13,267 bases of DNA from an uncultured Eubacteriales bacterium (GCA_905205065.1 CAJLCI010000044.1:1-13267), one strand, 5' to 3'. Counted from the first letter of the stretch, positions 1 through 7,290 are shown. Program-made: numbers and translations. Notes: a model not told the origin generated them from the letters alone.

Positions 1-17
1 CCCCGATAAAATCGGGG
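1..17 (-). terminator. Perfect hairpin at window edge, possible end of tRNA operon
   Basis: A 7-bp perfect inverted repeat (CCCCGAT / ATCGGGG) with a 3-base loop lies about 35 bases downstream of tRNA-Tyr. It is GC-rich and could be the intrinsic terminator of the tRNA transcript, but any U tract on the minus strand would fall outside the window, so this cannot be confirmed. It could equally serve a convergent gene to the left. Confidence 0.45.
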
Positions 18-24
18 TTTATGC

Positions 25-47
25 GGAACATATCTTTTTTATGTTCC
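25..47 (-). other. Hairpin just 3' of tRNA-Tyr
   Basis: An 8-bp perfect inverted repeat (GGAACATA / TATGTTCC) with a 7-base loop starts 5 bases after the tRNA-Tyr CCA end. There is no U tract after it on the minus strand, so it is not a classical terminator. It could be a processing or stability hairpin in the 3' trailer of the tRNA precursor. Confidence 0.4.
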
Positions 48-52
48 TATTA

Positions 53-137
53 TGGTGGGGGAAGATGGATTCGGACCATCGAAGTCACTGACAACAGATT
101 TACAGTCTGCCCCCTTTGGCCACTCGGGAATTCCCCC
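53..137 (-). tRNA. tRNA-Tyr (GTA)
   Basis: The minus strand gives a complete class II tRNA. The acceptor stem is GGGGGAA paired with TTCCCCC, followed by discriminator A and an encoded CCA. The anticodon stem-loop reads CAGACTGTAAATCTG, with anticodon GTA. A long variable arm, as expected for bacterial tRNA-Tyr, precedes the T arm GATGG-TCCGAAT-CCATC. It decodes UAU/UAC. The gene begins at the base immediately after the CCA of the upstream tRNA-Thr, so both must be released from one precursor. Confidence 0.96.
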
Positions 138-212
138 TGGAGCTGGTGATCGGAGTCGAACCAACAACCTGCTGATTACAAATCAGCTGCTCTGCCATTG
201 AGCCACACCAGC
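138..212 (-). tRNA. tRNA-Thr (TGT)
   Basis: The minus strand folds as a standard 75-base tRNA including CCA. The acceptor stem is GCTGGTG / CACCAGC with discriminator T, and the D arm is GCTC-AATGGCAGA-GAGC type. The anticodon stem is GCTGA / TCAGC with loop TTTGTAA (anticodon TGT), and the T arm contains GGTTCGACTCC. It decodes ACA and probably other Thr codons by wobble. It is the first gene of a two-tRNA transcript and abuts tRNA-Tyr with no spacer. Confidence 0.96.
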
Positions 213-269
213 ATAACTAAATTAACATTAATCATCTCAGCTATGCGTTCTATGCTTAGCACGTTTTTT

Positions 270-298
270 ATTATATCATAAGAATATTTGTTTGTCAA
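270..298 (-). promoter_or_regulatory. Consensus sigma-A promoter of the tRNA operon
   Basis: On the minus strand there is a perfect TTGACA (298-293), a 17-base spacer and a perfect TATAAT (275-270). The predicted start near 263 is about 50 bases upstream of tRNA-Thr. The match to the vegetative consensus at exact optimal spacing fits a stable-RNA promoter. The rest of the 330-base gap between tRNA-Thr and gpsA (213-542) holds only this promoter and a weak hairpin at 336-378. Confidence 0.9.
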
Positions 299-335
299 TA
301 GATTTTTTAAAGTTTTTTGACGATTATATTTTAGC

Positions 336-378
336 AAAAAGCTGTGCGCCTCAACATAGTTTGTAAAAGACACACAGC
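336..378 (-). terminator. Weak possible terminator downstream of gpsA
   Basis: Minus-strand arms GCTGTGTG (378-371) and CGCACAGC (348-341) can form an 8-bp stem with one G-U pair around a 22-base loop, followed by TTTTT (340-336). It lies about 165 bases after the gpsA stop and just upstream of the tRNA promoter, a logical place to stop the gpsA transcript. The long loop makes it only a candidate. Confidence 0.4.
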
Positions 379-542
379 ATGATCAAAGCGGGGCTCCACT
401 ATATCCGTTAAAGGACAAAGGCCCATCAAAAGTTGTACCGACAGCACTATACCACAACCGAAAAAAGCGTGAGTAAACTACAGCCTAAAGAGATTAAAAT
501 CTTTACAGACATGGAAATCTCTCTTTTACTCATATCATTTAA

Positions 543-1940
543 TTATATTATTTTTAAATTATATGCAATTCCCACATTTTCCTTTGCGAGAACTTCAAGC
601 ACAGAAACATCCGGTTCTTCCACCGAAACTGTTTGCGCGCGATATTTCCTGACAAACTCAGCAAGCCTAATTGAATTGTCGGTTGGAAGCACAAGATCAA
701 CAGCTTTCAGCGCTTCAAGTACAATCTTTCTCTCGTTATAATTTTGCTTTGCGTTTGATACTGATGATTCTGTACGCAAAGCTACAATCAAAACATCCGA
801 AGTATCTTTAATCCTCTTAAGCCGCTCGATTTCCCGGTAATCAATACAATCAAAAGTACCGTAAGCGATAACCCTCTTAGGTTCTGATGAAAGAGCCGCG
901 GACTTATCTGTATTTCCGGATGCCTCATATATTCCACCGTTTTCTGATTTCTTTTTTCGCGTCATCAGAGCATATACCTGTTCCGCAGGACTGTATCCGC
1001 AGTTTATTATTGCATTGACACCGCGAACAATCGGCATATCCGTACCGTACTTATCGGCGAGCTCAATAGCCGCCGGGATTGCATTAACTCCTTCCACCAC
1101 CATACCAATCCGAGCAATTGCCTCTTTGGGCTCCATTCCTCTTCCGATCATTTTACCGCATCGGTTGTTTCTTGAATGCTCGCTTGTAGCGGTGACAATC
1201 ATATCTCCAATTCCGGCAAGTCCCGAAAAGGTTTCCTGCCGGCAGCCCATCGCGGCGCCCAGTCTGGTAATCTCCGCCATTCCGCGCGTTATCAGCGCGG
1301 CTCTTGTATTATCGCCGTAACCCAATCCGGCAGAAATCCCTGCCGCAAGCGCGACAATATTTTTCAGGGCGCCGCAAAGCTCAACGCCTTTAACATCTGT
1401 ATTTGTATATATTCGCATGCAGGTATTCATGAACACATCCTGCACATATTTTGCCGTTTCCTCATCCGTACAGGCAGAAACAATCGACGAAGGCATATCA
1501 AGTGCAACTTCCTCTGCATGAGTCGGTCCGGACAGTGCTACAAGCTTAACAGAGCTGTGCTTTCCGTCCTTGTTCAATTCGTCGTATATTACTTCTGTCA
1601 TAGTCATCAGGGTCACCGGTTCGATTCCCTTGGCAACATCGACAATTATCTGACCGTCGGATATAAAAGGCCTGACCGTATCTGATGTACTTCTTACAAA
1701 TACAGACGGAACTGCAAACAGTATTATATCTTTATTCTGACAAGCCTCAGCCGCGTCTGACGTAAATTTTATTTCATCCGGAAGCTCGACTCCCGGCAAA
1801 TTCGGATGCACCCGATTCTCTGAAAGCTCCTCAATCTCATTTTTCAGTGCTGACCAGACAACGACCTCATGCTCATTGACCGCAAGCATTCTTGCAAGCG
1901 CGATTCCCCACGTTCCGGCGCCAAGAATTCCAATTTTCAT
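543..1940 (-). CDS. gpsA: NAD(P)H-dependent glycerol-3-phosphate dehydrogenase fused to a degenerate cytidylyltransferase-like domain
   Basis: Residues 1-330 are a full GpsA, which reduces dihydroxyacetone phosphate to sn-glycerol 3-phosphate for membrane lipid synthesis in the cytoplasm. Visible motifs are the Rossmann GAGTWG (7-12), VAKGIEP (102-108), SGPTHAEEVA (137-146), the conserved lysine in GALKN (Lys193), FSGLAGIGDM (238-247) and NRCGKMIGRG (259-268). Normal GpsA ends near residue 330-340. Here a charged linker (329-354) leads into about 110 residues resembling TagD-type glycerol-3-phosphate cytidylyltransferases: YGTFD (360-364), LIVALRTES (384-392) and ERKIVLEALKAVDLVLP (403-419). 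The catalytic HxGH is replaced by DYRE (367-370), and the RTEGIST-type C-terminal motif is absent, so this domain is probably catalytically dead. The ATG start is supported by GAGAGGAAG about 10 bases upstream. The gene is preceded by a terminator (2007-2054) and probably has its own promoter. The GpsA call is near certain; the role of the extra domain is inference. Confidence 0.93.
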   Translation of the reverse strand: MKIGILGAGTWGIALARMLAVNEHEVVVWSALKNEIEELSENRVHPNLPGVELPDEIKFTSDAAEACQNKDIILFAVPSVFVRSTSDTVRPFISDGQIIVDVAKGIEPVTLMTMTEVIYDELNKDGKHSSVKLVALSGPTHAEEVALDMPSSIVSACTDEETAKYVQDVFMNTCMRIYTNTDVKGVELCGALKNIVALAAGISAGLGYGDNTRAALITRGMAEITRLGAAMGCRQETFSGLAGIGDMIVTATSEHSRNNRCGKMIGRGMEPKEAIARIGMVVEGVNAIPAAIELADKYGTDMPIVRGVNAIINCGYSPAEQVYALMTRKKKSENGGIYEASGNTDKSAALSSEPKRVIAYGTFDCIDYREIERLKRIKDTSDVLIVALRTESSVSNAKQNYNERKIVLEALKAVDLVLPTDNSIRLAEFVRKYRAQTVSVEEPDVSVLEVLAKENVGIAYNLKII

Positions 1941-1986
1941 TTGAATGCTTCTTCCTCTCTACTGCCAAATATACGGCAAAATCATT

Positions 1987-1995
1987 ATCATACCA
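1987..1995 (-). promoter_or_regulatory. Possible extended -10 promoter for gpsA
   Basis: On the minus strand TGG-TATGAT (1995-1987) is an extended -10 element 47 bases before the gpsA start codon and just after the pspC terminator. No good -35 hexamer is visible at 16-18 bases. The placement makes sense because the preceding terminator would otherwise leave gpsA untranscribed. Confidence 0.4.
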
Positions 1996-2006
1996 AATTA
2001 AAATCC

Positions 2007-2054
2007 AAAAAAGCACGCAGGCTGTGTAACCATTTAACACCAAAACCCGCGCGC
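2007..2054 (-). terminator. Intrinsic terminator after pspC
   Basis: On the minus strand GCGCGCGGG (2054-2046) pairs with CCTGCGTGC (2021-2013) in 9 pairs, two of them G-U. An inner GTGT/ACAC helix extends the structure, and TTTTTT (2012-2007) follows directly. It lies 11 bases beyond the pspC stop, so it should separate the pqqD-like/pspC unit from gpsA. Confidence 0.7.
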
Positions 2055-2065
2055 GTTACCTTAAA

Positions 2066-2260
2066 TCAAATTATATCAGTCTTATTAGGCATTACCAGAG
2101 CCGCAATTATATAAAACAGTATTCCGCTTCCGCCTGCGAGGCAGAATACGACTAAAATGAGCCTTACAATAGTAGGATCAATATTAAAATACTCAGCTAT
2201 TCCGGCGCATACGCCGCACAGCTTTTTTCCCTCATCGGTTTTATATAATTTCTTCTTCAT
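2066..2260 (-). CDS. PspC domain small membrane protein
   Basis: This 64-residue protein is essentially one PspC domain. The N-terminal half KKLYKTDEGKKLCGVCAG (3-20) and AEYFNIDPTIVRLI (22-35) matches the family signature, and one hydrophobic helix spans about residues 33-57. PspC proteins sit in the inner membrane. In proteobacteria PspC is a phage-shock sensor, but many Bacillota carry short stand-alone versions whose role is not established. Start choice: ATG with AAAGGA about 12 bases upstream. It lies 67 bases after the PqqD-like gene and is probably cotranscribed with it, ending at the terminator 2007-2054. No other psp genes are present. Confidence 0.88.
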   Translation of the reverse strand: MKKKLYKTDEGKKLCGVCAGIAEYFNIDPTIVRLILVVFCLAGGSGILFYIIAALVMPNKTDII

Positions 2261-2327
2261 CCCTATAATCAGTCCTTTCGCGCAGACTTAAAAACATCAC
2301 CAAATACATAAACCTCACCGAACACAT

Positions 2328-2594
2328 TTACTGTTCAATCACACCGCTGTCAATAAGCGAATTTAAATATTTTCCGGTAGACTCTTCCGCCTCCTCCGGC
2401 GTAATTCCATATCTTCTAACAAGCTCCCGAGCTATCTGTTCCGCACTTATTTCATCTTTAAGCATTTCAAATATGACCGCTCCGGTTGTATTGAGTTTTA
2501 TAATTCCGCTAAAGCGATTCGCATCATCCCCGGCCGGCACAGCAACCTGCGTATCGCCAACCTTTTGAATAATAAAATCATATTTTAGTTTCAT
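2328..2594 (-). CDS. PqqD family (RRE-fold) small protein
   Basis: The 88-residue product starting MKLKYDF resembles PqqD-like proteins. It has an N-terminal beta-rich segment (about 5-35) and KLNTTGAVIFEML (33-45), which corresponds to the family's 'LN-TGA-I-ELL' core. A helical half follows, ISAEQIARELVRRYGI (49-64) and a final helix ending LIDSGVIEQ. The fold is the RiPP recognition element, which binds leader peptides in PqqD, but stand-alone clostridial homologues often have no visible RiPP partner, and none is visible here. The frame is open to an upstream ATG at 2639. I prefer 2594 because AGAGAGG lies at good distance and the family usually starts just before this beta strand. It is first in a transcript with pspC and has a consensus promoter at 2769-2797 and a leader of about 165 bases. 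The family call is fairly confident; the function is unknown. Confidence 0.8.
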   Translation of the reverse strand: MKLKYDFIIQKVGDTQVAVPAGDDANRFSGIIKLNTTGAVIFEMLKDEISAEQIARELVRRYGITPEEAEESTGKYLNSLIDSGVIEQ

Positions 2595-2631
2595 TAAATA
2601 AAAACCTCTCTCAGTTTTTCTCTGCAGAAGC

Positions 2632-2692
2632 TTCAGCATGATTAAAATAATCCGCCAGTCTATAATACAAAATGTATTCTGCGAATGCTGAA
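2632..2692 (-). promoter_or_regulatory. Foldable leader of the pqqD-like/pspC transcript
   Basis: On the minus strand TTCAGCAT (2692-2685) and ATGCTGAA (2639-2632) are an 8-bp perfect inverted repeat enclosing a further imperfect helix (TTCGC-AG against CTGGCGGA) and a small AATAC/GTATT hairpin. The same leader carries a near repeat of 15-16 bases, CAAAATGTATCTCTGC (2744-2759) and CAAAATGTATTCTGC (2668-2682), as read on the plus strand. I recognise no known riboswitch. This is a candidate structured leader only. Confidence 0.3.
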
Positions 2693-2768
2693 ATATCCAA
2701 AATTCAGATATATTAAAAGGTTATCCGAAAAATAAAAAATCATCAAAATGTATCTCTGCAATGTGTAA

Positions 2769-2797
2769 ATTATATACTAATTAATTATTTTTGTCAA
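2769..2797 (-). promoter_or_regulatory. Consensus sigma-A promoter of the pqqD-like/pspC unit
   Basis: The minus strand reads TTGACA (2797-2792), a 17-base AT-rich spacer, then TATAAT (2774-2769). Both hexamers are perfect. The predicted start is near 2762, giving an untranslated leader of about 165 bases before the PqqD-like ATG. It sits immediately after the flavin reductase stop codon. Confidence 0.87.
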
Positions 2798-2805
2798 GTA
2801 TAATA

Positions 2806-3432
2806 TTATTTCTGTCCGGATTTTGGTTTCGGCGGTCTTTTTCCATAAGCATTTTTTCTTTTCTTTCTGACCGAAAATCCAAAGTCTCCGAGACGTCTGC
2901 CGAGCGCAAAATAATCTCCGTGAGCATAAGCTATAAGACCGGCGCGCTCGATCATAAGGCGACCTTCACTGTCCACAAGACTCTCGTCAACATCAACGGC
3001 GACAATATCTGCAAGAAACATCACATGACTTCCAAGCTCATTAATATCAAAAACGCGGCACTCCAGTGAAACAGGACTCTCTGCAAGAAGAGGAGCCCGA
3101 ACCTTTGAAGCCTTCGCCGTATGAAGTCCGCAGGCTTCAAATTTATCAAAATTTCGTCCCGAACGCACTCCGCAGAAATCGGCAGCTTTTACAAGCTCGG
3201 TCGTCGTTAAATTTATCACAAACTCTCCGCTTTTTCTTACAAGTTCATATGAATACCTGGAAGGACGCAAAGATATATATGTTTTTGCGGGTTTTGAACA
3301 TACAATACCGGTCCATGCAACCGTAAGAATATTGTTTATGACTTCTCCGTCATCTGTTTCGGCGGAACATGTCACAAGCGCAGGCGGAACAGGCGCCAAA
3401 AGAGCAGATCCCTTCCATTCCGTTTTCTTCAT
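2806..3432 (-). CDS. Flavin reductase family protein (FMN-binding split barrel)
   Basis: The 208-residue product matches the flavin reductase-like/flavoredoxin family, which binds FMN and moves electrons between NAD(P)H, FMN and partner proteins in the cytoplasm. Numbering from Met at 3432: SALLAPVPPALVTCS (9-23) is the typical opening, NILTVAWTGIVCSKP (34-48) and SLRPSRYSYELV (54-65) form the FMN-binding strands, and GEFVINLTT (69-77), AADFCGVRSGRNFDKF (83-98) and GSHVMFLADIVAVDVDE (134-150) are also characteristic. The basic C-terminal tail (RKKRKNAYGKRPPKPK) is a strain-like extension. The frame also has an ATG at 3453. I prefer 3432 because it gives the usual family N-terminus and has AAAGG upstream. 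The physiological partner is not visible, and it appears to be a single-gene unit. Confidence 0.87.
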   Translation of the reverse strand: MKKTEWKGSALLAPVPPALVTCSAETDDGEVINNILTVAWTGIVCSKPAKTYISLRPSRYSYELVRKSGEFVINLTTTELVKAADFCGVRSGRNFDKFEACGLHTAKASKVRAPLLAESPVSLECRVFDINELGSHVMFLADIVAVDVDESLVDSEGRLMIERAGLIAYAHGDYFALGRRLGDFGFSVRKKRKNAYGKRPPKPKSGQK

Positions 3433-3582
3433 ATTAACAATCAAACCTTTCATACAGATTCTTTTCTGTTTGTTTTGGAAACTTCGCCGTCATTCGGCAT
3501 GATAAATTAACGCAGACAATCTCATTTAATTAAAGAATGAATATGGTTCCGCCACAAGATGTTCCGCCGGAAGGGTTCCACG

Positions 3583-4040
3583 CCGGAAAAAGCTGTGAAA
3601 CAACCCTATAGAGATGAACGCCTTTACGCGCGTACACCCACCCATACACTTAAACTTCTCTGCACTCGAATGTCTCTACACCCAAATGTATTTACATTCG
3701 AACATCCCTACAATCGGACGTCTCTAAAGCCGAATGCATTTAAACCCGAACATCTCTACACTCGGACATCTCTAAAGCCGAATACATTTACATCCGAACA
3801 TCTCTACACTCGGACATCTCTAAAGCCGAATGCATTTACATCCGAACATCTCTACACTCGGACATCTCTAAAGCTGAATACATTTACACTCGAACATCTT
3901 TGCAGTTGAGCGTCTCTATACCCAAATACATCTAAACCTATAAACACCCCCACACCCGAACGTCCCTAAAGCCGAATATCTTTTATACCCAAACGCCTCT
4001 GTGCTTGAACGTCTTTAAGGAGTAAATATCGCACTTTCAG
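3583..4040. repeat. Repeat element copy A: 16-bp tandem array with 48-bp higher-order repeats
   Basis: The 608-base gap between the flavin reductase and the second glycosidase is filled by an array of about 21 units of 16 bases from 3663 to 4017, with looser units back to 3616. As read on the plus strand the unit is close to CACTCGAACATCTCTA. Four consecutive blocks of 48 bases (3695-3886) each hold three unit types in the same order, so the array grew by duplicating three-unit blocks. A short lead (CCGGAAAAAG at 3583-3592, then GAACGCCTT at 3616) and a tail (CGCACTTTCAGTTATAA, ending on the stop codon of the glycosidase) resemble the flanks of copy B at 10319. The plus-strand frame from 3559 stays open for 116 codons only because 48 is a multiple of three. 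No gene is supported here. No clear terminator for the glycosidase operon is visible. Confidence 0.93.
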
Positions 4041-7000
4041 TTATAATTTATGCGTTTTTATGCCATCCGGTTCCCTTACGACAAGAGACAGCCCGGTAAC
4101 TCCACTCCGAGTCAGAATATAACCGTCATCATAGCTTTCTCCGGATGTCATAAATGAATTCGGGCCATATGATTCGCTATATGCAGGTGTAAGATGAAGA
4201 GGCCCAAACAGATTTCTTCTCGTTCCGACAAGTACAAGATCGATTGCACTTCCCGCTTTTACCGCATCGGTTATATCTGCCTCAAACGGATCGCTGATCA
4301 GCGGAATATCCGCCATGCCGTCTGCACGTACAATCATCATCGATCCTGAAAATGAATCGATCCGTAGAAATACTTTCCTCTGTACGCTGCGGCACAAGCT
4401 TTCCAATATATCTGCCGGAAGCATCCTTTGCAGCATTTCCGCGGAAAGCTTATATATTACCTCTCCTGTATAAAACGGAAGCCGCTGGCGGTAGAGTTCT
4501 TCAAATTTCAGATTTTCCGGAAGTTTATTTAAAGATACAGTATGTTTTACAAATGACGCTCCGAAATTACCGACTAAATATAAAGCCTCCAAATTTGTAA
4601 GCTCTGTATATTCTACGGACAGATTTATTGTATTTCTTCCAAAACGGAGCATTGCCGAATTAACAGCAAGCTTTACAAAACAGCAGTCGATCCAAGCTTC
4701 TCCGTTCTTTTCTCTAAAAGGCCTTCCGTTTATTTTTATATCAAAATTATCAGGACGTTCAAGCGCGAGATATATCTGTTTTGACGGCATACTGTCTATA
4801 AAAAATTCAAATTCCAATTCAATCCTGCCCAAGCTTTTTACCCCACGCTTTTTAATATACCACGGCTGAAGCATCTCTCCGCTCCTGTATTCAAGTCCGA
4901 AATGCTCTCGGATTTTTCTGTCGACGCGAAGAATATCTTCCTGCCGGTGCCATTCATCCCCTGAAAAACGCCATTTTGCGAAATCAAGAACGCAAATATT
5001 ATCCTCCGAAAGTTCGTATCCGACGCTTTCCCTTACCGGTATACAAGCTATAACTGAACCGTATTCTGGCGCCGGCGGTAAAGTCCGGTCGTTCTCGTCG
5101 GTAAAAATATAAAATGCGCTTCCGGCAGCTTCCACAGAAACATATATACACATATACCCGTCTGCATAAACACTATTTTTAGCAGCACAGAATTTTTTTC
5201 CTGTCATTAAGTCCCATTGCTCAACATGATACGGTCTGCCCGTTTTCACTCGCAGTATAAGTCTGTTTTTTCCGTTTTCGGTGTCTGTATTAACGATAGC
5301 CGCACACATCAGTCTGTCAGGCTCTAAGGTTCCGATCCTCACATACACATCCCGGCATTCGCATTCCCCGTCAGACAGTGAAACACAAAATTCGGAACCG
5401 CGGAGTACCGCTGACGATACCGACGCCTCGTCAAATTTAACAACCGTGCAATCGCTCGCAAGAAGCTGTGCCTCCTCAGACTTTCTTGCGTCAACATATT
5501 CCGGAATATCTTCGGTAAACAAAACCCTTCCGCCCGCCGCCGCGAAACGACGAAGCACGCTTAATGTAGTGCTTCTTATTGTCAGCATACCGCTGACAAG
5601 TACCGTATGGTATGAAGCCTCGCCGAGAGTGAGGATAGCTCTTCCCTTTTCGTCATTTCCGATGCTCCACATCTCTGCAAGCATCTGCTCCTCGCCATAA
5701 TCAAAATCAATATGCGCGCCTTCAAGCATTTTGAAAACATTCTCATAATGAGTTTGCAGCAAATCCACGTTTCTATCCGCGGAAAATATCCAGTTTGCCC
5801 ATCCAAGATGAGCGATCGCCCAGACAGACTCGACAGGATTCAAAACAAGCAAATCACATTGGCGCTTCGATTCGGAAACAAGCGTTCCAAACCGCGCAAA
5901 GTACGTTTCAATTATATTATAATACTTATAAAACGGAGACTGGTAAAATATGCTTGCAGGATAATCACGCTTTGCCTCGCCCTCCATAGTATACCATGAA
6001 AGATGCGGGCAGCGGAGATTTACTCCGAAAAGAGCCTGCCAGTCTCCGACAGACTTATGCCCTTTCATGTCAAACTGCCATCCCGTACAGCCATAAAGTT
6101 CGGAAAGCATCGTTTTCTTTCCAAGTTGACGAGCAGAAGACTCAAGCTGTTTTACAATCCAATAGCATCTGTTGCCCTCTGTAAGAACATCTACCCCCGG
6201 ATATCCCATATGTCCGTAAGACCTCATAACAGAACCGTTCGGAACAGCCTGATTTGTAAGTGAATCCTCATGGAGAAAATGCCCGGTTAATATAAGATTA
6301 TGATTTTCGCACCACTTATTTACCGGCGAAACAAAACGCTCTATAAAGAGATTGCATGCCAGATCAAACCAATCATGCCGAACATCGGAGACATTTTCTC
6401 CCCGAAGTTTGAAAAAAATTTCAGGCAAACGTCTGACGGCATCATATCCATACCTTTTTTCAAATTCTTCAAAAAAATCCTCAGTCCAGGCAAGCGAACA
6501 GGAAATTGAGCCGTCTCTGTTTCTTTTGGTATCGTCCATAGCATGCCCCCGATGGGGTTCATCCGTAAAAATTCCCTTTATCGACTTTCCAAACCTGTCT
6601 CCGAAACGCGCTGCGTACTTCTCATGCGTAAGCTCGATAAAACGCTCAGTTGCCGCCCGGTTCATTGTATCTATGTAAGTAGCTTCGTTATAGACGTTTG
6701 AAGGTGAATCAGGAACAACAGAAAAAAGAAGTATAACGGCCTTTCCGCTTCCGTTAGGATCATTTTCATTATACCATCGCTCTATGTCTGCGGAATCATC
6801 TATTTTACTGTAGGCATAGAGATCAAGACCGTCAACCGAAGCGGCAAAAACCGAATGAATTTTCTCATCCGAATAAATATCTCCGCGGCGGGCATCATAC
6901 AGCCTTAGCGGAAGCACCGTCATTACAAGCGACTTCATACAAAAGCGGGAATCCTCAGTAACAAGTCCCCCCGCGCTCCCGCTCGGCCAACGGTCCTCGT

Positions 7001-7262
7001 CGTAAAGCCAAGCTTCCATTCCGAGCTTCTCAGCCTCGTCTGCCGCTGCCTCAACCATATCCATCCACTCGCTTCCGAGATACTCCGTCGCGAGGCCGGC
7101 ACGGGAATGCATAAAAAAGCCCCCGAATCCCATTTCATTCATAATGTTAACCTGACGGCGTATCTCATCGGCGCAAAGCTCTCCGTTCCATGCCCAAAAC
7201 GGTTTGCCCCTACGTTCAGCTCCCGGTTTAGCTATTATCTTATTTAAATCGCCTTTATTCAC
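4041..7262 (-). CDS. GH106-like glycoside hydrolase (alpha-L-rhamnosidase type), second of a pair
   Basis: This 1073-residue protein has the N-terminal signature of GH106-like enzymes: KPFWAWN (20-26), DEIRRQVNIM (32-41), GFGGFFMHSRAGL (45-57), AWLYDEDRWPSGSAGG (84-99). Further conserved blocks line the expected active site: FTDEP (232-236), TGH (326-328), SELYGCTGW (387-395, Glu388) and KRDYPA (431-436). Acidic residues in these motifs, notably Glu235 and Glu388, are candidate catalytic or calcium-binding residues. The C-terminal third is beta-rich and looks like GH2-type sugar-binding sandwich domains. GH106 members release alpha-L-rhamnose from pectin and other rhamnosides; substrate specificity here is unproven. 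There is no signal peptide, so it should act in the cytoplasm. The start codon is GTG at 7262, with AAAGGA about 13 bases upstream. It follows its paralogue by 28 bases and is surely cotranscribed. Confidence 0.8.
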   Translation of the reverse strand: MNKGDLNKIIAKPGAERRGKPFWAWNGELCADEIRRQVNIMNEMGFGGFFMHSRAGLATEYLGSEWMDMVEAAADEAEKLGMEAWLYDEDRWPSGSAGGLVTEDSRFCMKSLVMTVLPLRLYDARRGDIYSDEKIHSVFAASVDGLDLYAYSKIDDSADIERWYNENDPNGSGKAVILLFSVVPDSPSNVYNEATYIDTMNRAATERFIELTHEKYAARFGDRFGKSIKGIFTDEPHRGHAMDDTKRNRDGSISCSLAWTEDFFEEFEKRYGYDAVRRLPEIFFKLRGENVSDVRHDWFDLACNLFIERFVSPVNKWCENHNLILTGHFLHEDSLTNQAVPNGSVMRSYGHMGYPGVDVLTEGNRCYWIVKQLESSARQLGKKTMLSELYGCTGWQFDMKGHKSVGDWQALFGVNLRCPHLSWYTMEGEAKRDYPASIFYQSPFYKYYNIIETYFARFGTLVSESKRQCDLLVLNPVESVWAIAHLGWANWIFSADRNVDLLQTHYENVFKMLEGAHIDFDYGEEQMLAEMWSIGNDEKGRAILTLGEASYHTVLVSGMLTIRSTTLSVLRRFAAAGGRVLFTEDIPEYVDARKSEEAQLLASDCTVVKFDEASVSSAVLRGSEFCVSLSDGECECRDVYVRIGTLEPDRLMCAAIVNTDTENGKNRLILRVKTGRPYHVEQWDLMTGKKFCAAKNSVYADGYMCIYVSVEAAGSAFYIFTDENDRTLPPAPEYGSVIACIPVRESVGYELSEDNICVLDFAKWRFSGDEWHRQEDILRVDRKIREHFGLEYRSGEMLQPWYIKKRGVKSLGRIELEFEFFIDSMPSKQIYLALERPDNFDIKINGRPFREKNGEAWIDCCFVKLAVNSAMLRFGRNTINLSVEYTELTNLEALYLVGNFGASFVKHTVSLNKLPENLKFEELYRQRLPFYTGEVIYKLSAEMLQRMLPADILESLCRSVQRKVFLRIDSFSGSMMIVRADGMADIPLISDPFEADITDAVKAGSAIDLVLVGTRRNLFGPLHLTPAYSESYGPNSFMTSGESYDDGYILTRSGVTGLSLVVREPDGIKTHKL

Positions 7263-7290
7263 TGTCTATGACCATTCCTTTTGATCAAAT

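Noticed and set aside
176..373. 65-codon minus-strand frame over the tRNA promoter and tRNA-Thr
   Set aside because: It overlaps the consensus promoter and a mature tRNA, so it cannot reasonably be a gene.
447..533. Minus-strand 28-codon frame encoding a small hydrophobic peptide (MSKREISMSVKILISLGCSL...)
   Set aside because: No ribosome binding site precedes the ATG and there is no promoter nearby. Short hydrophobic frames arise by chance in AT-rich DNA.
1176..1685. 169-codon plus-strand frame opposite gpsA
   Set aside because: It lies entirely antisense to a well conserved enzyme, and its translation looks like a shadow of the GpsA codons with no domain features.
2595..2639. Upstream ATG adding 15 residues to the PqqD-like protein
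   Set aside because: It lies inside the predicted leader helix, has poor ribosome binding sequence, and gives an N-terminus not typical of the family. The ATG at 2594 has AGAGAGG.
3559..3909. Plus-strand reading frame of 116 codons with 16-residue repeats over array A
   Set aside because: It is open because three 16-base units make 48 bases, a multiple of three. There is no ribosome binding site before its ATG, and the matching frame in copy B has no start and soon hits a stop.
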